Of a stretch of DNA of 64,000 nt, positions 43,583-52,049 are shown piece after piece. Source of the DNA: Arthrobacter sp. B1I2 (GTDB lineage Bacteria > Actinomycetota > Actinomycetes > Actinomycetales > Micrococcaceae); contig NZ_JAUSYC010000001.1 in assembly GCF_030816485.1 (NCBI RefSeq), positions 496,001 through 560,000 on the forward strand, read 5' to 3'. Below the pieces are notes generated by a model. That model made no database searches. It was not told where the DNA came from and saw only the letters and a list, made by a program, of their open reading frames with translations. Every line of letters begins with the position of its first letter. The stretch's first letter is position 1. A program made the translations under genes and the position numbers.

Positions 43583-43603
43583 AAGCCCTTTGATGAGGGG
43601 CTT
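43583..43603 (-). other. small inverted repeat in the hutU promoter region
   Basis: AAGCCC and GGGCTT form a 6-bp stem with a nine-base loop, 55 bp upstream of hutU and 65 bp after the IclR stop. It could be a weak terminator of the regulator gene or part of an operator. Confidence 0.35.
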
Positions 43604-43668
43604 CACAGGGGTTTTGAGGCCGAGCTGTCCGGAATCCGAGACAACCGTGCGGGTTCATTTCAGGGTGT

Positions 43669-44505
43669 TCATTTGGCCGGGCGGCCGTGGATCCGCAGGG
43701 AAAGTTCGTCCGCCACCTTCTGGACCCGGGCGGCAAGCACCGGCCACTCTTCAGCAGGCAGTTTGTCCTCCAGGAACGTGACTGCGACGGCGGCCGTGGG
43801 CCAGCCCAGATGGTCCGTGACGGCAGCGGCAATGGAGCCGAAGCCGGGCGTGACCTCACCGTGTTCGGTGGCGTAGCCGCGCTGCCGGACCTGGTCCAGG
43901 TGGGAGGACAGCGCGGAGTACTTCATGATGGCGCCCTCCACCTCATGCCGGGCCGTGAAGGCCGCGGCATTCGGGTACAGGGCACGCACCTGCGATTTGG
44001 GCAGCGCGGCAAGGATGGCGCGCCCGCTGGCAGTGAGGTGGCTGGGAAGGCGAACGCCGACGTCGGTCACCAGGGACGGGCGGTTCTTGGCCCGTTCCTC
44101 CACGATGTACAGAACGTCCCGTCCATGCAGGACGGCAAGGTGTGCGCTCTCGCCAATCGCGTCCACGAGCGAGGCGAGCAAAGGGCGGCCCAGCCGGGAC
44201 AGCGGCTCCTGCCGCGAGTACGCGGAACTGAGTTCGAAGGCGCTGATGCCCAACCCGTAACGCTGCTCCTCGTGGAGGTGGAGCACGAATCCGTTCGCCT
44301 CCATAACCCCCAGCAGGTGGTAGACGCTGGAGCGGGGGAGGTCCAGGCTGGCCGCGATCTGCGACGCAGCCATGGGTCCGCGCCGCGACGCCAGCAACTT
44401 GAGGATGCGAAGGGTATTTTCAGCGGCAGGGACTTTGGACGCCACCTTTGATGATGCTGCCCTTGGTTCGTTGCCGGCCTGCGGCCTTGCTTCGGTTACT
44501 AACAC
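43669..44505 (-). CDS. IclR-family regulator, probably of hut genes
   Basis: 278 aa. Winged helix-turn-helix at about residues 30-80 (GPMAASQIAASLDLPRSSVY) and IclR effector domain ending near LPAEEWPVLAARVQKVA. GTG 44505 is chosen because AAGGAGG lies five nt upstream; a GTG nine codons earlier is possible. It lies 141 bp upstream of hutUH, same strand. Hut regulation by IclR-type proteins is inferred from position. Confidence 0.87.
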   Translation of the reverse strand: MLVTEARPQAGNEPRAASSKVASKVPAAENTLRILKLLASRRGPMAASQIAASLDLPRSSVYHLLGVMEANGFVLHLHEEQRYGLGISAFELSSAYSRQEPLSRLGRPLLASLVDAIGESAHLAVLHGRDVLYIVEERAKNRPSLVTDVGVRLPSHLTASGRAILAALPKSQVRALYPNAAAFTARHEVEGAIMKYSALSSHLDQVRQRGYATEHGEVTPGFGSIAAAVTDHLGWPTAAVAVTFLEDKLPAEEWPVLAARVQKVADELSLRIHGRPAK

Positions 44506-44666
44506 CGGGCCCTCCTTGGCTTCTCGTGGCACATCCCATGGCTATCCGGGATCCCGTACTTAAGCATGCCCTCCTCCCGGCTTCGGGCCAGCCCGGAAAC
44601 CTACGGGACTGTCTGAAATACCAGACTGTCGCCTTCCGTTGGGACTGGCCGGACTGCTTTCCCTTC

Positions 44667-44695
44667 CTGACCCCACATGCTCCCTTGGATAGAGT
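44667..44695 (+). promoter_or_regulatory. promoter in front of the broken DinB gene
   Basis: CTGACC (44667-44672), 17-bp spacer, TAGAGT (44690-44695), six nt before the ATG. It would give a leaderless message. Confidence 0.65.
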
Positions 44696-44701
44696 CCCGC
44701 A

Positions 44702-44927
44702 ATGGATGAAAAAGAGGCGCTGCACCGCTATCTCCGGGTCCGGCGCGACAACCTGCTCGACAAACTGTGCCGAACGTGCCCATCACCTGGGCCACGCAGA
44801 CATTCTGCGTGAACTCATCGACGGCAGCGCCGGGCAGCGTCCAGGGGATTCGAACCTCAGCAGGCGCAGCCCGCAGGAATGGGCTGCCCACCGTGCCAAC
44901 ATCGAAGCTGCGGCGAGGGAGGCCTGA
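44702..44927 (+). pseudogene. DinB/DUF664-family protein, broken by internal deletion and frameshift
   Basis: The first 22 codons read MDEKEALHRYLRVRRDNLLD, the usual start of DUF664 (DinB-like, metal-dependent thiol-transferase fold) proteins. The frame then changes. In another frame the sequence continues with AERAHHLGHADILRELIDGS and ends near WAAHRANIEAAAREA, the usual C-terminus of the same family. About 90 codons between these parts are missing, including the core metal-binding region. The promoter is intact. Recognition of the family is from memory of typical sequences. Confidence 0.8.
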
Positions 44928-45091
44928 GCAGCCGGGACGTGCCTGAGCAGCCGACGTGCCCGCGCTTGGCCGGCCCGCCCACGGTGCCCTGCTTCAGGCG
45001 CCCATCACTTCCCTGGCCGAGGCAGCCTGGACCACGGGAATTTGCTGGCCATGCACGGCGGGAGCCGGAGTCCCTGGATAACGGCGCCGGC

Positions 45092-46063
45092 TCAGACCCT
45101 GACAACCACTTTGCCGCGGGCCCGCCCCTCGTGCAGGTACTGGATGGCGTCCCGTACTTCCGCAAGGGAAAAGACCTTGTCCACCGCGGGCTTGACGCTG
45201 CCGGCTTCCATCAGCGACGCAAGGGCCTCGAGATCCAGGTACGTTTCCTTTGCGACAAGGCCCTTGAACTTCCGGCCGGAAAACAGGGAGACCAGCGGCG
45301 CAACAAGGGAGCGCTGAAATCCGCCGGTCAGCTTGCCACCCCCTTCGCCGCCGATGATCACCAGCGTCCCTTTGGGAACGAGCAGGCGTCGCAGGAGGGA
45401 AAGCGGCCGGTTGCCGGCCGTGTCCAGGATGACGTCGTACAGCTTCCCGGCGCCCGCGATATGCGAAGTCCTGTAGTCAATGACGTAGTCCGCCCCGAGG
45501 GAACGCACCAGCTCAACTTTGCCGGTACTGCACACACCCGTCACCTCTGCTCCGAAGGCCTTGGCCAGCTGGACCGCGAAGGACCCCACTCCCCCGCCCG
45601 CTCCAAGGATCAGCACCTTTTGGCCGACGGTGACGTGGCCGGCGTCGCGGACGGCCTGCAGGGCGGTGACGCCGGAGATCGGCGCCGCCCCCGCTTCTTC
45701 GAAAGAGAGGCTCAGGGGCTTACGGGCCACCTTGTCCTCCTTGGCGCAGACGTACTCGGCAAAGGATCCGTCGCAGGTCCCGAACACCTCGTCCCCAGGA
45801 GCAAAGCGGGTCACTCCAGACCCAACTGCTTCCACCACGCCGGCCACTTCCCGGCCGCGCACGGGAACTTTCGGCTTCTTCAGGCCGTAGCCGAAAAGCC
45901 GGACCAGGTACGGCAGCCCGGTCATCAGGTGCCATACGCCCTGGTCCACGCCGGCCGCCCGCACGCGGATCAATACCTCGCCGTCGCGAGGCTGAGGCCG
46001 GGCAATATCCCGCAACTCCAGCACATCTGCGGATCCATAGAGGTCCTGCACAACAGCCTGCAC
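45092..46063 (-). CDS. NAD(P)-dependent alcohol dehydrogenase/quinone oxidoreductase (MDR family, zinc-free)
   Basis: 323 aa. N-terminal GroES-like domain (VLIRVRAAGVDQGVWHLMTG), then Rossmann domain with GAGGGVGSFAVQLAKAFGAE, the NADPH-binding pattern of zeta-crystallin/quinone reductases. The structural and catalytic zinc ligands of true alcohol dehydrogenases are not seen. GTG 46063 is chosen because AAGGAG lies six nt upstream; an ATG ten codons earlier has no such site. Confidence 0.9.
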   Translation of the reverse strand: MQAVVQDLYGSADVLELRDIARPQPRDGEVLIRVRAAGVDQGVWHLMTGLPYLVRLFGYGLKKPKVPVRGREVAGVVEAVGSGVTRFAPGDEVFGTCDGSFAEYVCAKEDKVARKPLSLSFEEAGAAPISGVTALQAVRDAGHVTVGQKVLILGAGGGVGSFAVQLAKAFGAEVTGVCSTGKVELVRSLGADYVIDYRTSHIAGAGKLYDVILDTAGNRPLSLLRRLLVPKGTLVIIGGEGGGKLTGGFQRSLVAPLVSLFSGRKFKGLVAKETYLDLEALASLMEAGSVKPAVDKVFSLAEVRDAIQYLHEGRARGKVVVRV

Positions 46064-46311
46064 GTCAATCTCCTTCAGCCAGGAACTGGGCACAATCTCA
46101 AGCAGTTCATCCGCCCAGCTACCGGCGGCCCCTCACGCTATGGAAAAGCCGGAGTCGAGTCAAGGGTTATGCAGGTCAGGACCGGAAAAGCAGACGGATC
46201 AGCTGTTCGTCTGGAATGAAAGACACCAAGCGCCCGTGAGGCCCGTCACGTCCTGCATGGAAATGGTGTGCTGGTAACCGGCTCCCCTCCCGATGACGAG
46301 AAGGTATTTGC

Positions 46312-47802
46312 ATGCAACCAGCTCCAACCCCAACCCGGAACGAAACCGCGGCCGAAAAGCACAAGCCAACTGGCGCCGTCGGACACGTCCTCAACAGGGG
46401 ACTCAACGTCCGGCACATCCGCTTCATGGCCCTGGGATCGGCGATCGGCACCGGCCTCTTCTATGGCTCAGCCTCCGCCATCCAGAAAGCCGGCCCGGCC
46501 GTTCTGCTGGCCTACATCATTGGCGGCGCAGCCGTGTCCATGGTGATGCGCGCCCTCGGCGAAATGGCTGTGCGGCATCCGGTGTCCGGCTCCTTCAGCC
46601 AGTACGCGAGCCGGTACCTTGGCCCCCTTGCCGGCTTTGTGACCGGCTGGACATACGTTTTCGAGATGGCCATCGTGGCCATCGCCGACGTCACGGCCTT
46701 CAGCATCTATATGGGCTTCTGGTTCCCGCAGGTGGACCGCTGGATCTGGATCCTGGCCGTCATCTGCTTCCTCGCCGCGTTGAACCTGCTCAGCGTCAGG
46801 GTCTTCGGCGAACTCGAGTTCTGGTTCTCGTTGATCAAGGTCGCGGCCATCATCGCCATGATTGCCGGCGGCGCGGCACTGATCGTGTTCGGCTTCCAGG
46901 GCGGCGGCTCCACAGTTACCCCGGGACTGGGCAACCTGGTTGAGCACGGCGGCTTCTTCCCCAATGGCTTCGAAGGCCTCCTGGCATCGTTCGCCGTGGT
47001 GATGTTCGCCTTCGGCGGCATCGAGACCCTGGGCATCACGGCCGGCGAGGCAGCGGACCCCAAAAAGGTCATTCCCAAGGCCGTCAACACCGTCCCGGTC
47101 CGCGTACTGCTGTTCTACGTCCTGACCCTGGCAGTCCTGATGAGCCTCTTCCCGTGGGACCAGGTGGGCACCGGCGGCAGCCCGTTCGTGCAGATCTTCA
47201 GCGGCCTGGGCATCCCTGCAGCCCCCCACATCCTGAATGCGGTGGTGATCACTGCCGCACTCTCGGCCATCAACAGCGACATCTTTGGAGCCGGGCGCAT
47301 CCTCTTCGGGCTCTCCAACCAGGGCCACGCACCGGCCGCCTTCGGCAAAGTCTCCCGTCATGGGGTGCCCTGGATGACAGTGGTCATGATGGCGGGGATC
47401 CTGCTGGTGGGAGTGGTCCTCAACGCGGTCATCCCGGAGGACGTGTTCCTGGTGATTGCCTCGATTGCCACCTTTGCCACGGTGTGGGTGTGGGTGATGA
47501 TCCTCGCGTCCCATGTTGCGATGAAGCGGGAAATCGCCCGCGGGGGCCTGCCGGCGTCGGAATTCCCGTCCCCGTGGTGGCCCGCTGCCTCTGTCCTCAC
47601 CATCGCGTTCATGGTGCTGGTGATCTCCATCCTGGGTGCATTCGAGGACACCCGCATCGCCCTGTACGTGGGCGCAGCCTGGCTTGGGCTGCTGGTCGTG
47701 GCGTACCGCCTGTGGATCAAAGGCGACGGACGACGCCGGGCCCACCTTGAGGACGAAACGTCGCCGCTGCCGGTGGTCGGGACGGCCCGCAGCAGCAAAT
47801 AA
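46312..47802 (+). CDS. amino-acid permease (APC family, AnsP/ProY type)
   Basis: 496 aa, 12 helices. Starts with [20 protein letters not shown] then [20 protein letters not shown], the APC signature of the AAT subgroup (His/Pro/Asn transporters). Later [19 protein letters not shown]. Reads a proton-coupled amino-acid importer. Its closeness to hutUH makes histidine one possible substrate, but the sequence does not settle it. Confidence 0.92.
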   Translation: MQPAPTPTRNETAAEKHKPTGAVGHVLNRGLNVRHIRFMALGSAIGTGLFYGSASAIQKAGPAVLLAYIIGGAAVSMVMRALGEMAVRHPVSGSFSQYASRYLGPLAGFVTGWTYVFEMAIVAIADVTAFSIYMGFWFPQVDRWIWILAVICFLAALNLLSVRVFGELEFWFSLIKVAAIIAMIAGGAALIVFGFQGGGSTVTPGLGNLVEHGGFFPNGFEGLLASFAVVMFAFGGIETLGITAGEAADPKKVIPKAVNTVPVRVLLFYVLTLAVLMSLFPWDQVGTGGSPFVQIFSGLGIPAAPHILNAVVITAALSAINSDIFGAGRILFGLSNQGHAPAAFGKVSRHGVPWMTVVMMAGILLVGVVLNAVIPEDVFLVIASIATFATVWVWVMILASHVAMKREIARGGLPASEFPSPWWPAASVLTIAFMVLVISILGAFEDTRIALYVGAAWLGLLVVAYRLWIKGDGRRRAHLEDETSPLPVVGTARSSK

Positions 47803-47819
47803 GGCCCGTCCACAACGAA

Positions 47820-47852
47820 AGGTGCCCGGTCCAAACAGCGGACCGGGCACCT
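47820..47852. terminator. bidirectional terminator between permease and NmrA-type gene
   Basis: 13-bp inverted repeat AGGTGCCCGGTCC / GGACCGGGCACCT with a seven-base loop, between two convergent genes. A TTCTT tract follows on the plus side. Confidence 0.85.
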
Positions 47853-47860
47853 GCCTGTTC

Positions 47861-48730
47861 TTACTCCTGCACCTCCGTCGCGGCGGCACGGACCGCCTGG
47901 CCGAGGGACGTCGTCGGACGCCCTATCAGCCTGCGAAGGTCCCCGGTGCTGACCAGGAGATCGCCGCGCGCAATGCCCAGGTCGGAGTCCGCCAGGATCT
48001 CCGCGAACGCCTCGGGCACACCCACCCCGGCGAGCAGGCCGGCATAATCCTCCGCGGGCAGGTTGTTGTAGGTGATGGTTTTGCCGGTGGCTGCACTGAT
48101 CTCGGACGCCAGCTCCGCCATGCTGAACGGGCGGTCACCGCCCAGTTCGTAGACCTTGCCGGCCTGGCCAGTCGCCACCAGCACCGCGGCGGCGGCGTGG
48201 GCGTAGTCGGCCCGCGCGGCCCCGCTGACCTTACCCTCTCCGGCGCTGCCCGCGAGCGCGCCCTGGGCGAGGGTTCCGGGCAGCTGCTCCGTGTAGTTTT
48301 CCAGGTACCAGCCGTTGCGCAGCAGGACGAACGGAACACCGGAGTCGCGCAACAGCGCCTCGGTGGCCTTGTGTTCCTCGGCCAGTTTCATGCCCGTGGT
48401 GTCCGCATTGGCGATGCTGGTGTAGGCCAGCAGCTCCACGCCCTCGGCCTTGGCGGCATCGATCACGGTGCGGTGCTGTTCCACCCGCCGTCCTACTTCG
48501 CTGCCGGAGATCAGCAGCACCCGCCGGGCGCCTTTCAGGGCAGCGGCCACCGAACCGTCGTCGGAGTAGTCCATGGGCCGCACCTGCACCCCACGCCCGG
48601 CGAAATCAGCCAGTTTTCCAGTGGAACGGCCGGCGGCGACGATGTCTCCCGCAGGTACTCCGCGTTCGAGGAGGGCTTCAATAACGTGGCGGCCCAGCTG
48701 TCCGGTGGCGCCTGTAACAACGATGCTCAC
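47861..48730 (-). CDS. NAD(P)H:quinone oxidoreductase, QorB/NmrA type
   Basis: 289 aa. N-terminal MSIVVTGATGQLGRHVIEAL is the NmrA-type Rossmann start, and LAYTSIANADTTGMKLAEEH with VLLRNGWYLENY is typical of YtfG/QorB. GTG 48730 follows AAAGGA by six nt; longer starts are rejected. Divergent from an HxlR gene, the same layout as qor2/qorR in Corynebacterium, where the regulator responds to quinones or oxidants. Confidence 0.88.
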   Translation of the reverse strand: MSIVVTGATGQLGRHVIEALLERGVPAGDIVAAGRSTGKLADFAGRGVQVRPMDYSDDGSVAAALKGARRVLLISGSEVGRRVEQHRTVIDAAKAEGVELLAYTSIANADTTGMKLAEEHKATEALLRDSGVPFVLLRNGWYLENYTEQLPGTLAQGALAGSAGEGKVSGAARADYAHAAAAVLVATGQAGKVYELGGDRPFSMAELASEISAATGKTITYNNLPAEDYAGLLAGVGVPEAFAEILADSDLGIARGDLLVSTGDLRRLIGRPTTSLGQAVRAAATEVQE

Positions 48731-48820
48731 GATGGTTCCTTTCGGGGGTTTTGCTCTGTCAGAGGGCATAACCCCCGCGTTCCGCTGTAACTTCCCATTA
48801 GTGAGTACGCACTTTGAAGT

Positions 48821-48834
48821 AAGGTACTGACCTT
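48821..48834. promoter_or_regulatory. palindromic operator candidate for the HxlR/QorR-like regulator
   Basis: AAGGTACTGACCTT is a perfect 5-bp dyad with a four-base spacer. It sits just before the -10 TAAGCT (48839-48844) of the regulator gene and 90 bp upstream of the oxidoreductase start. Its place would allow autoregulation. Confidence 0.5.
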
Positions 48835-48851
48835 TAGGTAAGCTGGCGGGC

Positions 48852-49238
48852 ATGGAAGCACCTCCGCACGCCGTTCCCCTCCCGCAGGCCTTTGCCGACG
48901 GCGTGTTCCCCGCCGGGTGCCCCAGCCGGACACTGCTGGACCACATCACCAGCAAATGGGGCGTACTGATCCTGCTCGCGCTGTCCGAGGGGGAACAGCG
49001 CTGGAGTGATTTACGACGGCGGGCCGAGGGCATCAGTGAGAAGATGCTGGCACAAACGCTGAAGACGCTTGAGCGCGACGGGCTGGTCAGCAGGAACGCC
49101 CAGCCCGTCATCCCGCCCCGGGTGGACTACAGCCTCACGGAGCGCGGCTACGAAGTGGGCGCACTCCTGGTGCCGCTGGTTGCCTGGGCGTTCGAGAACG
49201 CCGAGGACATCATCAACGGGACTGGACAAGGCAAGTAG
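48852..49238 (+). CDS. HxlR-type redox-sensing regulator (QorR-like)
   Basis: 128 aa. Winged helix domain of the HxlR/DUF24 family: WGVLILLALSEGEQRWSDLR, then ISEKMLAQTLKTLERDGLV and VDYSLTERGYEV. The single conserved Cys23 in FPAGCPSRTLLDHI is the residue oxidised in characterised DUF24 sensors such as QorR and YodB. ATG 48852 follows TAAGCT by seven nt, with no ribosome site. Confidence 0.9.
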   Translation: MEAPPHAVPLPQAFADGVFPAGCPSRTLLDHITSKWGVLILLALSEGEQRWSDLRRRAEGISEKMLAQTLKTLERDGLVSRNAQPVIPPRVDYSLTERGYEVGALLVPLVAWAFENAEDIINGTGQGK

Positions 49239-49405
49239 TACTGCCCCCGGAATTCGAGTACCTGTTACTGATGTTGCTGGTGTGAATAGCGCATAGCGTA
49301 GTCGTACGGTGGCGGCCGGAATGGGAGGACCATCCTCTGCTGGGAGCGTTCCGCCAACCAGCACCGTTAGCAAGCGGCAGGCTGCCGCCTGGAGGAGTTG
49401 GTCAC

Positions 49406-49672
49406 GTGGGCACGGACAACTATGCACAGGATCTTTCCCGTATGGGCGAGCCCGTCAGCATCCGCGATGTACTGGGCCGGGCCCTGGGCCGGATGGCGCG
49501 GGCGTTCAGCCCGCAATGCCCTTACCGGGTAGGGGACACGGTCATAGGCGACGACCCCTTCAGCGGCAGGCGCGAAGGGGTCGTCGTATGGCGGGACCGC
49601 CGATCAGTGGGGGTGAAGACCACCTACGGCGTCTTCTTTTACGACCACCGGCTGGTCCGGCTCCTGGACTAG
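49406..49672 (+). CDS. small protein of unknown function
   Basis: 88 aa from GTG 49406, which follows GGAGGAG. A helical N-terminus is followed by a small beta domain with YRVGDTVIGDDPFSGRREGV and KTTYGVFFYDHRLVRLL, perhaps SH3-like. No family recognised. It ends just before a large inverted repeat. Confidence 0.75.
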   Translation: MGTDNYAQDLSRMGEPVSIRDVLGRALGRMARAFSPQCPYRVGDTVIGDDPFSGRREGVVVWRDRRSVGVKTTYGVFFYDHRLVRLLD

Positions 49673-49676
49673 CTTG

Positions 49677-49739
49677 GAGTTTTTGGACAGATAAAGGGGC
49701 TTCCAGGCCGGCAAAGTCCCCGTACGTGTCCAAAAACTC
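49677..49739. terminator. 13-nt inverted repeat, probable bidirectional terminator
   Basis: GAGTTTTTGGACA (49677-49689) and TGTCCAAAAACTC (49727-49739) are perfect inverted copies separated by 37 nt. The spacer itself contains GGGGCTT...AGTCCCC. It lies between two convergent genes. The distance is large for a simple terminator. Confidence 0.55.
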
Positions 49740-49747
49740 TGCCTCTC

Positions 49748-50497
49748 CTAGCGCGCGGACCAGCCGCCGTCCATGGTGTAGCTGGCGCCGGTCACCATGC
49801 CCGCGTCCGAGGACGCCAGCCAGGCCACCAGCGATGCCACTTCCTCCGGCTCCACCAGGCGTTTGATGGCGGATTCGGTGAGCATCACCTTGGCCAGGAC
49901 TTCGGACTCGGGGATGCCGTGCACCTGGGCCTGGTCGGCGAGCTGCTTCTCCACCAGCGGCGTGCGCACGTAGCCGGGGTTCACGCAGTTCGAGGTGACA
50001 CCGTGCTCCCCGCCCTCCAGCGCCGTCACCTTGCTCAGCCCTTCCAGGCCGTGCTTGGCGGAGACATACGCGCTCTTGAACGGGGAGGCACGGATACCGT
50101 GCACCGAGGAGAGATTGATGATGCGGCCGAACTGGTTGGCGTACATGTGCGGCAACGCCGCCCGGACCAGCAGGAACGGGGCCTCCAGCATCAGGGTGAT
50201 GATCCTGCGGAACTCCGCCGGATCAAACTCCTCGATGGGGCTGATGCGCTGGATCCCGGCATTGTTGACCAGGATGTCGCAGTCTAGGCTCAGCGTGGCC
50301 AGGGCGTCGACGTCCAGCAGGTCCACGGCCCAGGCGGTGCCACCCACCTCATCGGCGAGTGTCGCAGCAGCGGCGGAGTCGACGTCGGCCACCACCACTT
50401 TCGCTCCCCGGGCGGCGAGTGCGCGCACGCACGCCGCGCCGATTCCGCTGGCACCGCCGGTGACCAGCGCCTTGCGTCCATTCAACGTGTTGTCCAT
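49748..50497 (-). CDS. bdhA: 3-hydroxybutyrate dehydrogenase
   Basis: 249 aa SDR. TGGASGIG NAD-binding loop, NNAG, catalytic Ser in LSSVHG and YVSAKHGLEGL (YxxxK). SSVHGIRASPFKSAYVSAKH, QRISPIEEF and the C-terminal GASYTMDGGWSAR are characteristic of bacterial D-3-hydroxybutyrate dehydrogenases. It converts 3-hydroxybutyrate to acetoacetate. Follows the MFS transporter gene by 45 nt, so both are one operon. Confidence 0.92.
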   Translation of the reverse strand: MDNTLNGRKALVTGGASGIGAACVRALAARGAKVVVADVDSAAAATLADEVGGTAWAVDLLDVDALATLSLDCDILVNNAGIQRISPIEEFDPAEFRRIITLMLEAPFLLVRAALPHMYANQFGRIINLSSVHGIRASPFKSAYVSAKHGLEGLSKVTALEGGEHGVTSNCVNPGYVRTPLVEKQLADQAQVHGIPESEVLAKVMLTESAIKRLVEPEEVASLVAWLASSDAGMVTGASYTMDGGWSAR

Positions 50498-50542
50498 TGC
50501 AGTTCTCCTTTGTGCGCCCGAACGGTCCGGTGGCCCGGCAGC

Positions 50543-51922
50543 TCAGCGGTGCCCGGCGGAAAGCAGGCCTTCGCGGGCGGCGTCTTCCTTGTCCACGTCT
50601 TCCAGTGCGATGCCCTTGGTTTCACGCAGGCTCAGCACTGCCACGACGGTGATGGCGCAGGCCACCACCAGGTAGATGGCGGTGGGCACCCATGAGCCGG
50701 TGTCCTTCAGCCACTGGGTGGCCAGCAGCGGTGCCAGCGAGCCGGCGAAGATGGACGTGACCTGCGAGCCGAGGGACGCGCCGGAGTACCGCATCCGGGT
50801 GGGGAACATCTCGGCCATGATGGCCGGCTGACCGGCGTACATGAGTCCGTGGAGGCACAGGCCGATGGTCACGGCAAGGACGATGACCACTGCGTTGCGG
50901 GTGTCGAACATCGGGAAGGCGAAGAACGGCCAGGTGGCACCCAGGATGGCACCGGCGAGGTAGACGGGCTTGCGCCCGATCCGGTCCGCCAGCCGGCCGT
51001 ACTGCGGGATGACGGCGAAGTGGATGACGTGGGCGATCAGCAGCGCCAGCAGGAGCGATGAGGTGTCGTACTTGTGCACGCTCTTGAGGTAGACAATGGC
51101 GAAGCTGACCACCAGGTAGTACATGATGTTTTCCGCGAACCGCAGGCCCATGGCCTGGAAGATGCCCTTGGGGTACTTGCGGACCACCTCGAACACGCCG
51201 TAGCTGACGGCCTGTTCCTTTTCCACGAGCGCCTTGGCTTCAAGGAAGATGGGCGCTTCGCTGACGTGGGTGCGGATGTAATAGCCGACGAAGACGATCA
51301 CTGCGGAAAGCCAGAAGGCCACGCGCCAGCCCCAGCCCAGGAACGCCTCGCTGCTGAGCGTGGTGGACATGATGTACAGCACCAGGGTGGCCAGCAGGTT
51401 GCCAACCGGGACGGCGGCCTGGGGCCAGCTGGACCAGAAGGCACGGGTCTTGTTCGGGCTGTGTTCGGCCACGAGGAGGACTGCTCCGCCCCATTCGCCG
51501 CCCAGAGCGAAGCCCTGGATGAACCGCAGCGCCACCAGCAGCGCAGGGGCAAGGTACCCGATGTCGGCGAAGCCCGGGAGGCAGCCCATCAGGAACGTGG
51601 ACACGCCGATGATCACGATGGTCAGCTGCAGGGTGGGTTTGCGGCCCAGCTTGTCACCGATCTGGCCGAACACGATGCCGCCCAGCGGCCTGGCGATGAA
51701 GCCCACGGCGTAGGTCAGGAAGGCCTGGATGATCCCGTCCAGCTCATTGCCGGTGGCGGGGAAGAAATACTTGCCGAAGACCAGGGTGGCGGCGGTGGCG
51801 TAGAGGAAGAACTCGTACCACTCCACCACTGTGCCCACCATGGAGGCGGCAACGATTTTCTTCAGTCCTGATCCTTTGGGTGCATGCCCGGCTTCGTTTG
51901 CCCGGCGTTGCTCAACGCTCAT
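50543..51922 (-). CDS. MFS transporter (metabolite:H+ symporter type)
   Basis: 459 aa, 12 helices. MHS-subfamily motifs: VVEWYEFFLYATAATLVFG near the N-terminus, GQIGDKLGRKP between helices 2 and 3, and GRLADRIGRKP in the second half. GAGGAG precedes the ATG; earlier in-frame starts lie inside the LysR gene. Members take up organic acids. Operon with bdhA suggests 3-hydroxybutyrate or a similar ketone-body acid as substrate. Confidence 0.92.
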   Translation of the reverse strand: MSVEQRRANEAGHAPKGSGLKKIVAASMVGTVVEWYEFFLYATAATLVFGKYFFPATGNELDGIIQAFLTYAVGFIARPLGGIVFGQIGDKLGRKPTLQLTIVIIGVSTFLMGCLPGFADIGYLAPALLVALRFIQGFALGGEWGGAVLLVAEHSPNKTRAFWSSWPQAAVPVGNLLATLVLYIMSTTLSSEAFLGWGWRVAFWLSAVIVFVGYYIRTHVSEAPIFLEAKALVEKEQAVSYGVFEVVRKYPKGIFQAMGLRFAENIMYYLVVSFAIVYLKSVHKYDTSSLLLALLIAHVIHFAVIPQYGRLADRIGRKPVYLAGAILGATWPFFAFPMFDTRNAVVIVLAVTIGLCLHGLMYAGQPAIMAEMFPTRMRYSGASLGSQVTSIFAGSLAPLLATQWLKDTGSWVPTAIYLVVACAITVVAVLSLRETKGIALEDVDKEDAAREGLLSAGHR

Positions 51923-52049
51923 GGTTCTCCTCAGTGTCCACATTGACACGTGCTGTGATCTCCAGCACAAGTGACTCAGATGAGTATTGCTGCACAAAGC
52001 AGGCACTTCAATGCCCAAAGCGGCACTGAACGTGTGCACAATTGCAGAT

